From an uncultured Bacilli bacterium (GTDB lineage: Bacteria; Bacillota_I; Bacilli_A; RFN20; CAG-631): 27,062 nt of DNA. Location of the stretch: contig CAKPZU010000015.1 of the NCBI GenBank assembly GCA_934215405.1, forward strand, positions 1-27,062, given 5' to 3'. The notes under the pieces were generated by a model. The model worked only from the letters and a program-made list of their open reading frames with translations. It did not search any database and had not been told where the DNA came from. Positions 1-9,500 of this stretch are shown in pieces; position 1 is the first letter of the stretch, and each line of letters opens with the position of its first letter. The translations under genes and the position numbers were made by a program.

Positions 1-172
1 AACTTGAAAGATGCATATTGGTCCTTAAACTATGGTATTTTCAAACACTAGCAACACTTTCAGCAAAAAGAGCCAAATTTATTACAAAATAGTTTTGTTT
101 TGCTTGATATATGAATGGTATTTTGTTATTATTACTATGTAAAATTTATTTACATAAAAGGAGGATTTAGTT
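1..172. other. Left-edge region upstream of the first surface-protein gene
   Basis: This stretch probably contains the very end of a gene that lies outside the window. Frame 1 reads 16 codons to a TAG at 49-51 with a protein-like mix (Trp, Tyr, Gly, Asp), and frame 3 is open to a TAG at 90-92, so the true frame cannot be decided here. No convincing terminator hairpin is visible. The right half is AT-rich and holds a candidate promoter (95-124) and the strong ribosome binding site of the next gene. I see no RNA gene or repeat in it. Confidence 0.3.
95..124 (+). promoter_or_regulatory. Candidate promoter for the 1309-aa lipoprotein gene
   Basis: TTGTTT at 95-100 is followed after 18 bp by TATTTT at 119-124, which is preceded by TGG (116-118), an extended -10 arrangement. 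The -10 differs from consensus at two positions. It is the best candidate in the upstream region but not certain. Confidence 0.35.
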
Positions 173-3100
173 TTGAAAAAGATTGTAAAGGCTTTTTTAA
201 CTGCTTTTTTTGCGGTGTTTACTTTATTCACCTTCGTAGCTTGTAATGGAAATAAGGGGTGCGCTGAAAATGCTCATACTTGGGATAATGGCGCATTAAT
301 TAAAAAAGCTACATGCACTGAAAAAGGTGTTAGAAAATTTACATGTACAACATGTGAAGAAGAAAAATGGGAAGTTGTTGAGGCTTTAGGGCATACAAAA
401 GAGGATACATACTCTTATGATGCAAATTCGCATTGGTATGAATGTAAAGTATGTCATGAAAAGGTTGATGTAGTAGCTCATAACTTAAAGGTAAGAACAA
501 TTACTGAAGCAACTTGTTCACAAAAAGGTGCTGAAGCTGTTGAATGTGATTGTGGTTATTATGCATTACGTGAAACAGAAAAGCTTGCACATAAGGTTGT
601 TGTTGATGCTGCAGTTAATCCAACATGTAGTTCTACTGGCTTAACAGAAGGAAAGCATTGTGAAACATGTGGAGAAATACTTGTTGCTCAAAAGGTTGTT
701 AATAAGTTAGAACATAAGGTTGTTGTTGAGGTTGAAATTTCAAAAGCAGCAACATGTGAAGAAGATGGTGTTTATACAAACGTTACAAAATGTGAAGAAT
801 GTGGCGAAATTATTAAACGTGAGGCTAATTTAAAATTAAATAAATTAGGTCATAAACTTGGAAACTTACATGAAAGAGTTGAACCAACATGTGAAGAAGA
901 TGGTAACATTGCATATTATGAATGTGAAACATGTCATAAAAACTTTGCTGACAAAGATGCTAAAAATGAATTAAAAGATGCTGTTACTTTATATCATACA
1001 GGCCATGCTTTAAAGTTCCATTATGGAAAAGATGCAACATGTGAAGAGAAAGGCTATAAGTACTATTATACATGTGATAAGTGTAACTACACAACTTTCG
1101 AAGAAATAGAAGCATTAGGACATGATATGGTAGCTGGCGTATGTACTAGATGTAATAATGAACAAGAATATGCAAACCTTGAATCAATTATAAAAACTGG
1201 TAAAGCAAATGATAAATTTACTATTGTTGGTAAGGTTGTAGCTATTTATTCTGGAGATAGATTTAATGGTATCTTTGTTGCTAATGGCGAATATGCTATA
1301 CAATTATTTGGAAAAGGAAATAATGCTTATAAAAATGTAAAAATTGGTGATATTGTTGAAGCAACAGGAACATATGCTTTCTTTGCTAGCAATAGAACAA
1401 CAGAACTAAATACAACTGAAATTAAAGTGTTTGCAAATGGTACAAGAAACTCACAATACCATGAACCTGTAGCTTATACATTTGATGCAAGCACATTTAA
1501 AACTATTACAAAATCATCAAAAGGCTCTGATAATGTCTATTCAAATAGACCTATTACAGTAACTGGTGTAGTATCAAAAACTATTCAAAGCAATAGACAA
1601 GTTAATTTAACAGTTGATGGAATTGATGTGCCAGTATTCTTTAAAAGCCAAGCTGCAGTTGGAAATGATATTTTCAATTTCATGAAGAACTTAAAGGTTG
1701 GCGAAAAAATAACTGTAACAGGTGTTATTGGCTCATATAATGGTACAACACAAATTATTGCTCCAAGCATGCCAAGCATGGCTCATATTCACAATTTTGA
1801 AAATAAAATAATTTCTGATAAATATTTTGCAAGTGCACCAACATGTACTTCAAAGGCAAGATATTATTATAGTTGTGAATGTGGTGAAAAAGGTACTGAA
1901 ACATTTGAAGATGAAAGCACTAAGAAAACAGCACATATTTGTGGTTTAATGGTTCACGAAGTTAGTGCAACATGCTTAAAAGAAGGTACAATTGATCACT
2001 ATCAATGTTTAGTATGTAAAAAATATTTAGATAGAGAATTTAATGAAGTTGATACTTTAGTAATCCCTGCTTTAGGTCATACTTATGACGAAACAAAATG
2101 GGTAAGTAATGAAACTAGTCACTTCCACAAATGTATTAGATGTGATGCGCAAAGCGATGTAACTGAACATACATTTAATTGGATTATTGATAAAGAAGCA
2201 ACTGAAGATGAAAAAGGCTTAAAGCATGAAGAATGTGATGTATGTCATTTTATAAGAAATAAAAATACTGAAATTCCTCAACTTGCTCATAAGCATGTAT
2301 TAACTCACGTTGATGCTAAAGATGCAACATGCTTAGAAAAAGGAAATGTTGAATACTATGTATGTGACAAATGTAAGAAAACATTTGAAGATGCAGAAGG
2401 AACAAAAGAAATAAAGGATGTTACAACAGTTGGTGACCATGATTATGGAACATGGATTGATGAAATCCCTGCAACATATGTTGCTGATGGTGTAAAAGGC
2501 CATTATGAATGTTCAGTATGTCATCAATACTTTGATGAGAAACACGCTGAAATTGCTGATTTAACAATCGAAAAACTAGATCGTACACCTTTAGCTGCTC
2601 CAGTTGTAACTATTAACAGTAAAACTGGTGAAGCAACTTGGAATAAAGTAGAAAATGCAACTTCTTACGACTTATATGTTAATGGTGGAAGAACTGGTGA
2701 AGTTACTGATACAACTTCTTATATATTAACTGATGGTGATAAATTTTATGTAGTTGCTAAATCAACTGATGAAAAATATAGCGAAACAAAGAGTAACGAA
2801 GTTGAACTTATTAAAACTACTGGATTGGGTACACAAGATGATCCTTATACAGTAGGTGATGCTTTAAAATTAATTGGAAAATTATATACATCTGCAGTTT
2901 CAACAAATCAATACTATGTAAAAGGTTTAGTAGAAGTTGTTACAACAAAAAATGATAACTATAACTTTAACATTACTGATGGAATAAATACTATTAATAC
3001 ATATGGTATTGCAGCAAATGGCTTTACATTAGAAACAGTTTTAGGAACTGGTTATGATGTTGTTGTTTTAGCTAAAATGGGTGTTTTTAACAATAATGAA

Positions 3101-4102
3101 CAATTATCAAGTGGTAAATTAATTTCAGCTACTAAGGTTACTGTTTCATTTGAAAAGAAGAGCGTTAGCGAATTTTTAGAAATTGGCGCTTCTTCAACTA
3201 ATTATGAAGTAACTGGTATTGTTAGCGAGATTGTAAATACTACTTATGGAAATCTATATTTAACTGATGCAAATGATTCAACTAAGAAAGTATATGTTTA
3301 TGGTACTTTAACTCCTGCAGGTGAAGCTCAAAAATTCTCAACTTTAAATGTTAAAGTTGGCAATATATTAACTGTTATTGGACATTTAGAAGAATTTACT
3401 GATAAAAGCGGAAAAACCATATTAGAAATCAATCAAGCTGTATTTGTATCAGTTGCTGAGAGAACTGAATTCAATATTACTTTAGCTAATCCAGTTGAAA
3501 ATGCAACAGTAGAAGGTTTACATACTACTCCAGTTACAAAAGGAACTAAAGTTGAATTTACAGTAACTCCTAGTACTGGATATAAAGTAAGCTATGTTCA
3601 AGTTGAAGGTGAAACAATTACTCCAGCTGCTGATGGAACATATAGCTTTGTAGTAAATCAAGATGTAGAAGTAAATATTGTAGTTGTAAAAGAAGGCGAA
3701 GTTCAAACATCTTTAAAGTTTACATTTAAATCAGATAAAGATGGTACTACTGATTTAACTGATAAAACTTTTAAATCATTGTGTACAATAAGTACTGCAG
3801 TTGAATATAGTGTAACTACTTCTACTAAAGTTTATAATGGGAAAGATAATACATTAAAGTTTAGTTCTGCAAAAGCAAATGGAAAATTAGTAATTGTATT
3901 TAAAAATTATACATTTAACAAAGTTGTAATTAATGCAAAGACTTTTGGTAGTGATAAATCATCATTATCAGTTAATAGTTCTGCTTCGCAAAATTTAACA
4001 GCATCAAATAATGACTATACATTTGTGTTGACTAGTGGAGTATCAACATTAACAATTAATGCGACAAAGAGATGCTATATTACATCTATAACTTTATTAT
4101 AA
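173..4102 (+). CDS. Large Cys-rich, OB-fold-containing surface lipoprotein
   Basis: I do not recognise a named family for the whole 1309-aa protein. The start is TTG at 173, chosen because AAAGGAGG (157-164) sits 8 nt upstream and it yields a signal peptide with a lipobox-like FVAC (Cys24 lipidation site), so the protein should be anchored outside the membrane. Residues about 25-332 and 536-803 are repeats of roughly 40-75 aa in which a Cys, a Gly, a CxxC pair and a closing His recur (12 CxxC and two CxC in all), resembling small zinc ribbons. Residues 333-535 look like two OB folds. Residues 805-880 resemble an Fn3 domain, followed by two more OB-fold-like units (about 883-1095), an InlB-B-repeat-like domain (1100-1175) and a beta-rich C-terminal domain. 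The OB-fold block is about 70% identical by eye to one in the nuclease at 6505-10638. Nucleic-acid or polymer binding is inferred; no catalytic motif is seen. Confidence 0.8.
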   Translation: MKKIVKAFLTAFFAVFTLFTFVACNGNKGCAENAHTWDNGALIKKATCTEKGVRKFTCTTCEEEKWEVVEALGHTKEDTYSYDANSHWYECKVCHEKVDVVAHNLKVRTITEATCSQKGAEAVECDCGYYALRETEKLAHKVVVDAAVNPTCSSTGLTEGKHCETCGEILVAQKVVNKLEHKVVVEVEISKAATCEEDGVYTNVTKCEECGEIIKREANLKLNKLGHKLGNLHERVEPTCEEDGNIAYYECETCHKNFADKDAKNELKDAVTLYHTGHALKFHYGKDATCEEKGYKYYYTCDKCNYTTFEEIEALGHDMVAGVCTRCNNEQEYANLESIIKTGKANDKFTIVGKVVAIYSGDRFNGIFVANGEYAIQLFGKGNNAYKNVKIGDIVEATGTYAFFASNRTTELNTTEIKVFANGTRNSQYHEPVAYTFDASTFKTITKSSKGSDNVYSNRPITVTGVVSKTIQSNRQVNLTVDGIDVPVFFKSQAAVGNDIFNFMKNLKVGEKITVTGVIGSYNGTTQIIAPSMPSMAHIHNFENKIISDKYFASAPTCTSKARYYYSCECGEKGTETFEDESTKKTAHICGLMVHEVSATCLKEGTIDHYQCLVCKKYLDREFNEVDTLVIPALGHTYDETKWVSNETSHFHKCIRCDAQSDVTEHTFNWIIDKEATEDEKGLKHEECDVCHFIRNKNTEIPQLAHKHVLTHVDAKDATCLEKGNVEYYVCDKCKKTFEDAEGTKEIKDVTTVGDHDYGTWIDEIPATYVADGVKGHYECSVCHQYFDEKHAEIADLTIEKLDRTPLAAPVVTINSKTGEATWNKVENATSYDLYVNGGRTGEVTDTTSYILTDGDKFYVVAKSTDEKYSETKSNEVELIKTTGLGTQDDPYTVGDALKLIGKLYTSAVSTNQYYVKGLVEVVTTKNDNYNFNITDGINTINTYGIAANGFTLETVLGTGYDVVVLAKMGVFNNNEQLSSGKLISATKVTVSFEKKSVSEFLEIGASSTNYEVTGIVSEIVNTTYGNLYLTDANDSTKKVYVYGTLTPAGEAQKFSTLNVKVGNILTVIGHLEEFTDKSGKTILEINQAVFVSVAERTEFNITLANPVENATVEGLHTTPVTKGTKVEFTVTPSTGYKVSYVQVEGETITPAADGTYSFVVNQDVEVNIVVVKEGEVQTSLKFTFKSDKDGTTDLTDKTFKSLCTISTAVEYSVTTSTKVYNGKDNTLKFSSAKANGKLVIVFKNYTFNKVVINAKTFGSDKSSLSVNSSASQNLTASNNDYTFVLTSGVSTLTINATKRCYITSITLL

Positions 4103-4116
4103 AAATTTGTTATAGT

Positions 4117-4150
4117 GGATGGTCTTAATTGATCATCCTTTTTCTTTTTG
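4117..4150 (+). terminator. Intrinsic terminator after the lipoprotein gene
   Basis: An 8-bp stem, GGATGGTC (4117-4124) with GATCATCC (4131-4138) including one G-U pair, has a 6-nt loop and a tail of eleven T among twelve bases. It ends transcription before the first nuclease gene. Confidence 0.8.
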
Positions 4151-4171
4151 TTGTTTCTTTATTGCTTATTT

Positions 4172-4183
4172 AAGAGTATAATA
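4172..4183 (+). promoter_or_regulatory. -10 region of the first nuclease gene
   Basis: AAGAGTATAATA contains a perfect TATAAT at 4177-4182, 30 bp before the ATG. The identical 12-mer occurs at 6472-6483, at nearly the same distance before the paralogous nuclease gene, so the promoter appears to have been duplicated with the gene. No good -35 hexamer is visible at 16-18 bp. Confidence 0.5.
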
Positions 4184-4211
4184 AAGCTAGTTGGGGGAGG
4201 GTTTATTTTAT

Positions 4212-6401
4212 ATGAAAAATAAAATAAAAATATTTAGTTTGTTTATTTTAGTCTTTACAATGCTAAATATCAATTTAAAGCAAACTTGCTTTAATGATAC
4301 TAATGTTGTAAATGCTTATGATGAAGTTACTAATTATTATTCATCAATTGACTTTAATCAAACAGGATTAGCTTTAAGAGGCGAAGTTAGAGATTTAATA
4401 ACTAGTACACATAAAAATTATACAACATATAGCGGATTAAGAAATGTTTTTAAAACTTCTGATGCCGATGTAAATAAAAGTGGAAATATTATTTGGTTTT
4501 ATAGTGGAACTTCAATTCCTTTTAATGGAGCGTTTGGCTCATCTAAGGGATCCACTAATAGAGAGCATGTTTGGCCCAAAAATGCTGGTAAAGCTTTTGA
4601 TGCTGAAGCGAACTGTGGATCAGATGCTCACCATTTACGTCCAGTAGAATTCCAAGTAAATACAACAAGAAGTGATAATAGCTTTAATGAAGTTGCAACA
4701 ACCTCAGCTAATATTGTAAAGCAAAATGGTTCATCAAGTTATGACAATTTATGCTATACATCTGGTGGCTTTTTCTATCCAGGAGAAGGATATAGAGGAG
4801 CAACAGCTAGAATTTTAATGTATGTACAAACTCGCTGGGGAGATACATATAATTTAAGATTTGTTGATGGCGCTGGTAAAAATAAAACAATCGGTAAAAT
4901 ATCAACTCTTATGAAATGGCATCTAACTGAGCCAGTAACAGATGAAGAAAAAAGACGTAATGAAGCAGTTTATAAAATTCAAGGAAACAGAAATCCATTT
5001 ATTGATCATCCAGAGCTTGCTTCTAAAATCTATTGTAATGATGGTGAAGTATACAATAATGCTTTAAAGAAGGTTGTTGATGAGTATGGTGATGATGAAG
5101 AAAAAGTCCTTGAAAATATAGTACTTTATGGTAATGCTAGTAAAACATCTTATGTTGAAGGCGAAAAGTTTGATCCAACTGGTTTAAATGTTATTGGAAT
5201 TTATGAAGATGGTTCAACAAAAAAGATAGATTTAAACTCATGTAAGTTTGTTGATGCAACAACATATTCAACATTTTTAAGTAAGGGTACTACTTCAGTT
5301 ATATGTGTTTTTGATAATAAATTAAAATCATACAATGGAATTGAAGTAAAAGAAGGAGCAATAGCTGATAAATGGACATTAGTAACGAAAACAAATGAAT
5401 TAAAAGAAAATGATAAAATTGTTATTGCTTCAACAAAATGGAGACATACTGGAATTGCAGGTCAATTAACAAATACATATTTAAAAGCAATAACAGATGA
5501 TAGCCAATTTAGTGAAGATTTAAATGAAATTGTTTCATTAGATAAGAATGCTTTAATTTTCACAATTAAGGGTGATTTAGATAATTGTGAATTAGTAGTT
5601 AATGATAAGCAAAAATTAGCAACAGATAAAATAAAAGAATTAAATCTTTTAAGTAAAGGAAATAGTAAATGGTCAATAGATATATTAAATGCTGATGCAA
5701 CAATACATGAAAGTAATACCAATGGCACTATTCTTTATAATGCTAATTTTACAAGATTTACAACTTATAATTCTGCACCTACATCATCAATGCTATTACC
5801 ACAAATTTTTAAATTTGATGGTTTATCATCACATGTATGTAATTATACTAATGAAGATACTTCAATCTTATATTTAAAGGAAAAAGCTACATGTATTAGT
5901 AAACCTAAGTATTATTATAGCTGTAAAGAATGTGGAGCAAAATCAAATGAAACATTTGAATTTGGTGAAGATTTAACTTCACATAGCTTTGATGGAGTAT
6001 TACATAGTAATGCTAATGGACATTATTATAAATGTAGTAAGTGTGAGGCTACTAAAGCTTTAGAAGATCATAATTTTACTTGGATAGTAGATAAAGAAGC
6101 AACAGTAATAGAAGAAGGCTTAAAACATGAAGAATGTAGTGTATGTCATTATAAGAAAAATGAAAATACCATTATTGAAAAGATTCCTCATAATCATGAG
6201 TTTGGAAAATGGAATGTAGTGAAAGAAGCTTCAACTACTGAAGAAGGATTAGAAGAAAGAATTTGTAGCATTTGTAATGAAAAAGAAACAAGAAACATAG
6301 CTAGACTTGAAAGTAAAGGTTGTAAAGGAAATGTAACAGTATTTCCATTCTTGTTTATCTTTTTAATTGCTTTATTTACTTTAAAGAAAAAATATAATTG
6401 A
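4212..6401 (+). CDS. Secreted endonuclease I family nuclease with Ig-like and Cys-rich repeats
   Basis: This is a predicted extracellular metal-dependent DNA/RNA nuclease of the endonuclease I (EndA/NucM/Vvn) family. ATG 4212 is chosen over an in-frame TTG at 4191, because the TTG lies in the GGGGAGGG ribosome binding site and the paralogue at 6505 begins with the same peptide. Product: 729 aa. A signal peptide ends near VNA. The nuclease domain (about residues 50-290) has the NREHVWP motif at 116-122 (Glu118, His119) and SDAHHLRP at 137-144 followed by Asn150, matching the catalytic His and metal-binding Glu and Asn known in this family. Then come a group-3 bacterial Ig-like domain (300-382), a beta-rich domain (386-535), Cys-rich repeats with four CxxC (538-700), and a C-terminal KGCKGN motif (Cys704) with membrane helix and lysine tail, which suggests surface anchoring. 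The stop codon is TGA. Confidence 0.9.
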   Translation: MKNKIKIFSLFILVFTMLNINLKQTCFNDTNVVNAYDEVTNYYSSIDFNQTGLALRGEVRDLITSTHKNYTTYSGLRNVFKTSDADVNKSGNIIWFYSGTSIPFNGAFGSSKGSTNREHVWPKNAGKAFDAEANCGSDAHHLRPVEFQVNTTRSDNSFNEVATTSANIVKQNGSSSYDNLCYTSGGFFYPGEGYRGATARILMYVQTRWGDTYNLRFVDGAGKNKTIGKISTLMKWHLTEPVTDEEKRRNEAVYKIQGNRNPFIDHPELASKIYCNDGEVYNNALKKVVDEYGDDEEKVLENIVLYGNASKTSYVEGEKFDPTGLNVIGIYEDGSTKKIDLNSCKFVDATTYSTFLSKGTTSVICVFDNKLKSYNGIEVKEGAIADKWTLVTKTNELKENDKIVIASTKWRHTGIAGQLTNTYLKAITDDSQFSEDLNEIVSLDKNALIFTIKGDLDNCELVVNDKQKLATDKIKELNLLSKGNSKWSIDILNADATIHESNTNGTILYNANFTRFTTYNSAPTSSMLLPQIFKFDGLSSHVCNYTNEDTSILYLKEKATCISKPKYYYSCKECGAKSNETFEFGEDLTSHSFDGVLHSNANGHYYKCSKCEATKALEDHNFTWIVDKEATVIEEGLKHEECSVCHYKKNENTIIEKIPHNHEFGKWNVVKEASTTEEGLEERICSICNEKETRNIARLESKGCKGNVTVFPFLFIFLIALFTLKKKYN

Positions 6402-6406
6402 TACAC

Positions 6407-6440
6407 AAAGTGATAGATTATTTCTATCATTTTTGTCTTT
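6407..6440 (+). terminator. Intrinsic terminator between the two nuclease genes
   Basis: An 11-bp stem (6407-6417 with 6423-6433, one G-U pair) has a 5-nt loop. T-rich sequence overlaps and follows the 3' arm. It lies 6 nt past the stop, so the two nuclease genes are separate transcription units. Confidence 0.75.
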
Positions 6441-6471
6441 AAAAAATATAATACTTTATTATTTTATAATA

Positions 6472-6483
6472 AAGAGTATAATA
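6472..6483 (+). promoter_or_regulatory. -10 region of the second nuclease gene
   Basis: A perfect TATAAT at 6477-6482 lies within the same 12-mer, AAGAGTATAATA, found before the first nuclease gene. The surroundings are AT-only, so a -35 element cannot be assigned with confidence. Confidence 0.5.
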
Positions 6484-6504
6484 TAAACGCATGGAGGAGT
6501 TTTT

Positions 6505-9500
6505 ATGAAAAATAAAATAAAAATATTTGGCTTAATTGCTTTAGCTTTTACAATGCTTAATATTAATTCAAAGCAAATTGGTTTTAATGATACTAATGTT
6601 GTAAATGCTAGTGATGAAGTAGATAGCTATTATTCATCAATTGATTTTAACCAAACAGGATTAGCTTTAAGAGGCGAAGTTAGAGATTTAATAACTAACA
6701 CACACGTAAACAAAACTACTTATAAAGGCTCATCACCTTACAGCTTACAAGAAGTGTTTAAAACTGCTGATGCTGATGTAAATAAAAGCGGAAATATTAT
6801 TTGGTTTTATACAGGAACATCGGTATCATTTAACGGATTTGGCGGAAGTGTTGGAGCAACAAATAGAGAGCATGTATGGCCAAAAGATGGTGGTGATGCT
6901 TTTGATGCTGAATCGAACTGTGGATCAGATGCTCACCATTTACGACCAACTGAAACACAACTTAACTCAACAAGAGGAAGTAAAAGTTTTGATGAGGTAA
7001 GCCAAACCTCAGCTAATATAGTAAAAGAAAATGGTTCAACAAACTATGCTAATTTATGCTATACATCTGGTGGCTTTTTCTATCCAGGAGAAGGATATAG
7101 AGGAGCAACAGCAAGAATTTTAATGTATGTACAAACTCGCTGGGGAGATACATATAATTTAAGATTTGTTGATAGTGCTGGAAGTTGTAAAACAATTGGT
7201 AAAATATCAACTCTTATGAAATGGCATCTAACTGAACCTGTAACAGAAGAAGAAATTCGTCGTAATGAAGCAGTTTACAAGATTCAAGGCAATAGAAATC
7301 CATTTATTGATCATCCAGAGCTTGCATCTAAAATCTATTGTAATGATGGTGAAGTGTATAATAATGCTTTAAAGAAGGTTGTTGATGAGTATGGTGATTA
7401 TAGTAGCACTACTCCAAGTAAAAATCTTGTTAGTATTTCGCTTTCAGGTACACCAAGTAAAACAACTTATACTGAAGGAGACACATTTAATCCAACAGGC
7501 TTAAGTGTTACAGGTACTTATAGTGATAATTCAACTAAAGATATTTCTTTATCATCATGCCAATGGTTAGATGCAACAACATATGATTCAACATTAAGTA
7601 AAGGGACAACAAGTGTAATTTGCCAATATGGTACATTAAATACAACATATAATGGTATTGTTGTTAATGAAAAACAAGGTGGAGATATAGATAAACCAGT
7701 AATTGATGGAACATATTCACTTGTTACTTCAACCAGTCAATTAACTAATGGTAGTAAAATAGTTTTAGCTTCAAACCAACATAGTTTGGTTGCTGGAAAT
7801 TTAGGAGATAAAAATTTTGGAACATATAGGGTAACTTTTTCTAATGATGGAAAAACAATCCTTTCAGATATTAGTGAGTTTGATGTAACTATTTTAAAAA
7901 TAAATGGTAATCCTAGTAATTGTACATTAACAAATACTAGTGGCCAAGAATTAAAAAGAGTTGCTCTTAAAAATATTGCTTATGCTTCAAGTGGCCAAGG
8001 TAGTAAATGGTCAATTACATTTAACTCAGATGGTACAGCAACTATTTCACCAAAAGATGCTTTAAAAGAAAAAATATTATACAATGAAAGTCATCCTAGA
8101 TTTACAACATATGAAACAACTAATAGAATGTTTTTCCCTCAAATTTATAAGCTAAACGAAGCAGCACATACATGTACATTCAATAAGCAAGTAATAGATG
8201 ATAAATATTTAGCAAGTAAAGCAACATGTATAGCAAAAGCAACATATTATTATAGCTGTGAATGTGGAAAAGCAGGTAGTGAAACATTTGAAGCAGGAGA
8301 TTTTGCTTCACATTCATATGAATGGGTAATCGATACACCAGCAACTACAAATAGTACTGGAATAAAGCATGAAGAATGTAGCGTTTGTCATGATAAACGA
8401 AATGAAAATACTATTATAGAAAAATTAAGCCATGAGCATACATATGGTGAATGGAAAGTTGTTGAAGAAGCTACATGTAGTAAAGAAGGTTTAAAGGAAA
8501 GATATTGTACATATGATGGCTGCAAGGAAAAAGAAACAGAAACAATAGCAAAAGCAAATCATGCATATGAAATAGTATGGAGCTATAATGAAACGTCACA
8601 TTACCATAAATGTAGTAATTGTGATGCTATAAATGATGAAGCTACTCATACATTTGTTAACGATGAATGTAGCGTATGTGACTTTGTTAGACAATCAAAA
8701 TATACAAGTATTGAAGATGTTATTAAAAAAGGCACTTCTAATAAATCTTATACAGTAATAGGAAAAGTAGTGGCAATTTATTCGGGTGATAGATATAATG
8801 GTATTTTTATCGCTAATGGTGAATATGCAATACAACTATATAAATATACAAATGCAAGTAATATTAAGGTTGGTGATATTGTTGAAGCAACTGGAACATA
8901 TGCTTTCTATGCTGATAATAGAACAACAGAATTAAATACAACAGAAATTAAAGTGTTAGAAAATGGAAGCAGTAGTCCATATTATCATGAACCTGTTGAA
9001 TATGTATTTGATAAGAATACATTTAGTGAAATTACTAAATCAACAACTGGTTCTGATAACATTTATACAAATAGACCAATTACAGTAATAGGAGTAGTAT
9101 CAAAAGCAATCCAAAACGATAGACAAATCAATATTACTGTTGATGGAATTGATGTAGCTGTATTCTTTAAAGGTAAAGATGCTATTGGAAATGATATTTA
9201 CAATTTCATGAAAGATTTAAAAGTTGGAGAAACAATTAAAATAAGTGGTGTTGTCGGTTCATACAAAGGCACAACCCAAATCATTGCACCAAATATGCCA
9301 ACAAAGGATATTCATGAATGTAGCTTTACTTTAAAAGTTGTAGATGAAAAATACTTAGCAAGTAAAGCAACATGTTCATCAAAGGCAAAATATTATTATA
9401 GCTGTGAATGTGGAAAAGCAGGAACTGAAACATTTGAAGATGGTGATTTTGCTCCACATACATTTACATGGGTAACTGATAAAGAACCAACATGTAAAGA

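Noticed and set aside
1..92. Remnant of a transposase or other mobile gene at the left edge
   Set aside because: Two frames are open for a short distance and one reads like a protein tail, but it is too short to assign to any family and no terminal inverted repeat is visible.
1585..1779. Minus-strand open frame within the lipoprotein gene
   Set aside because: It is entirely inside a long gene with clear domain structure and its product matches nothing recognisable.
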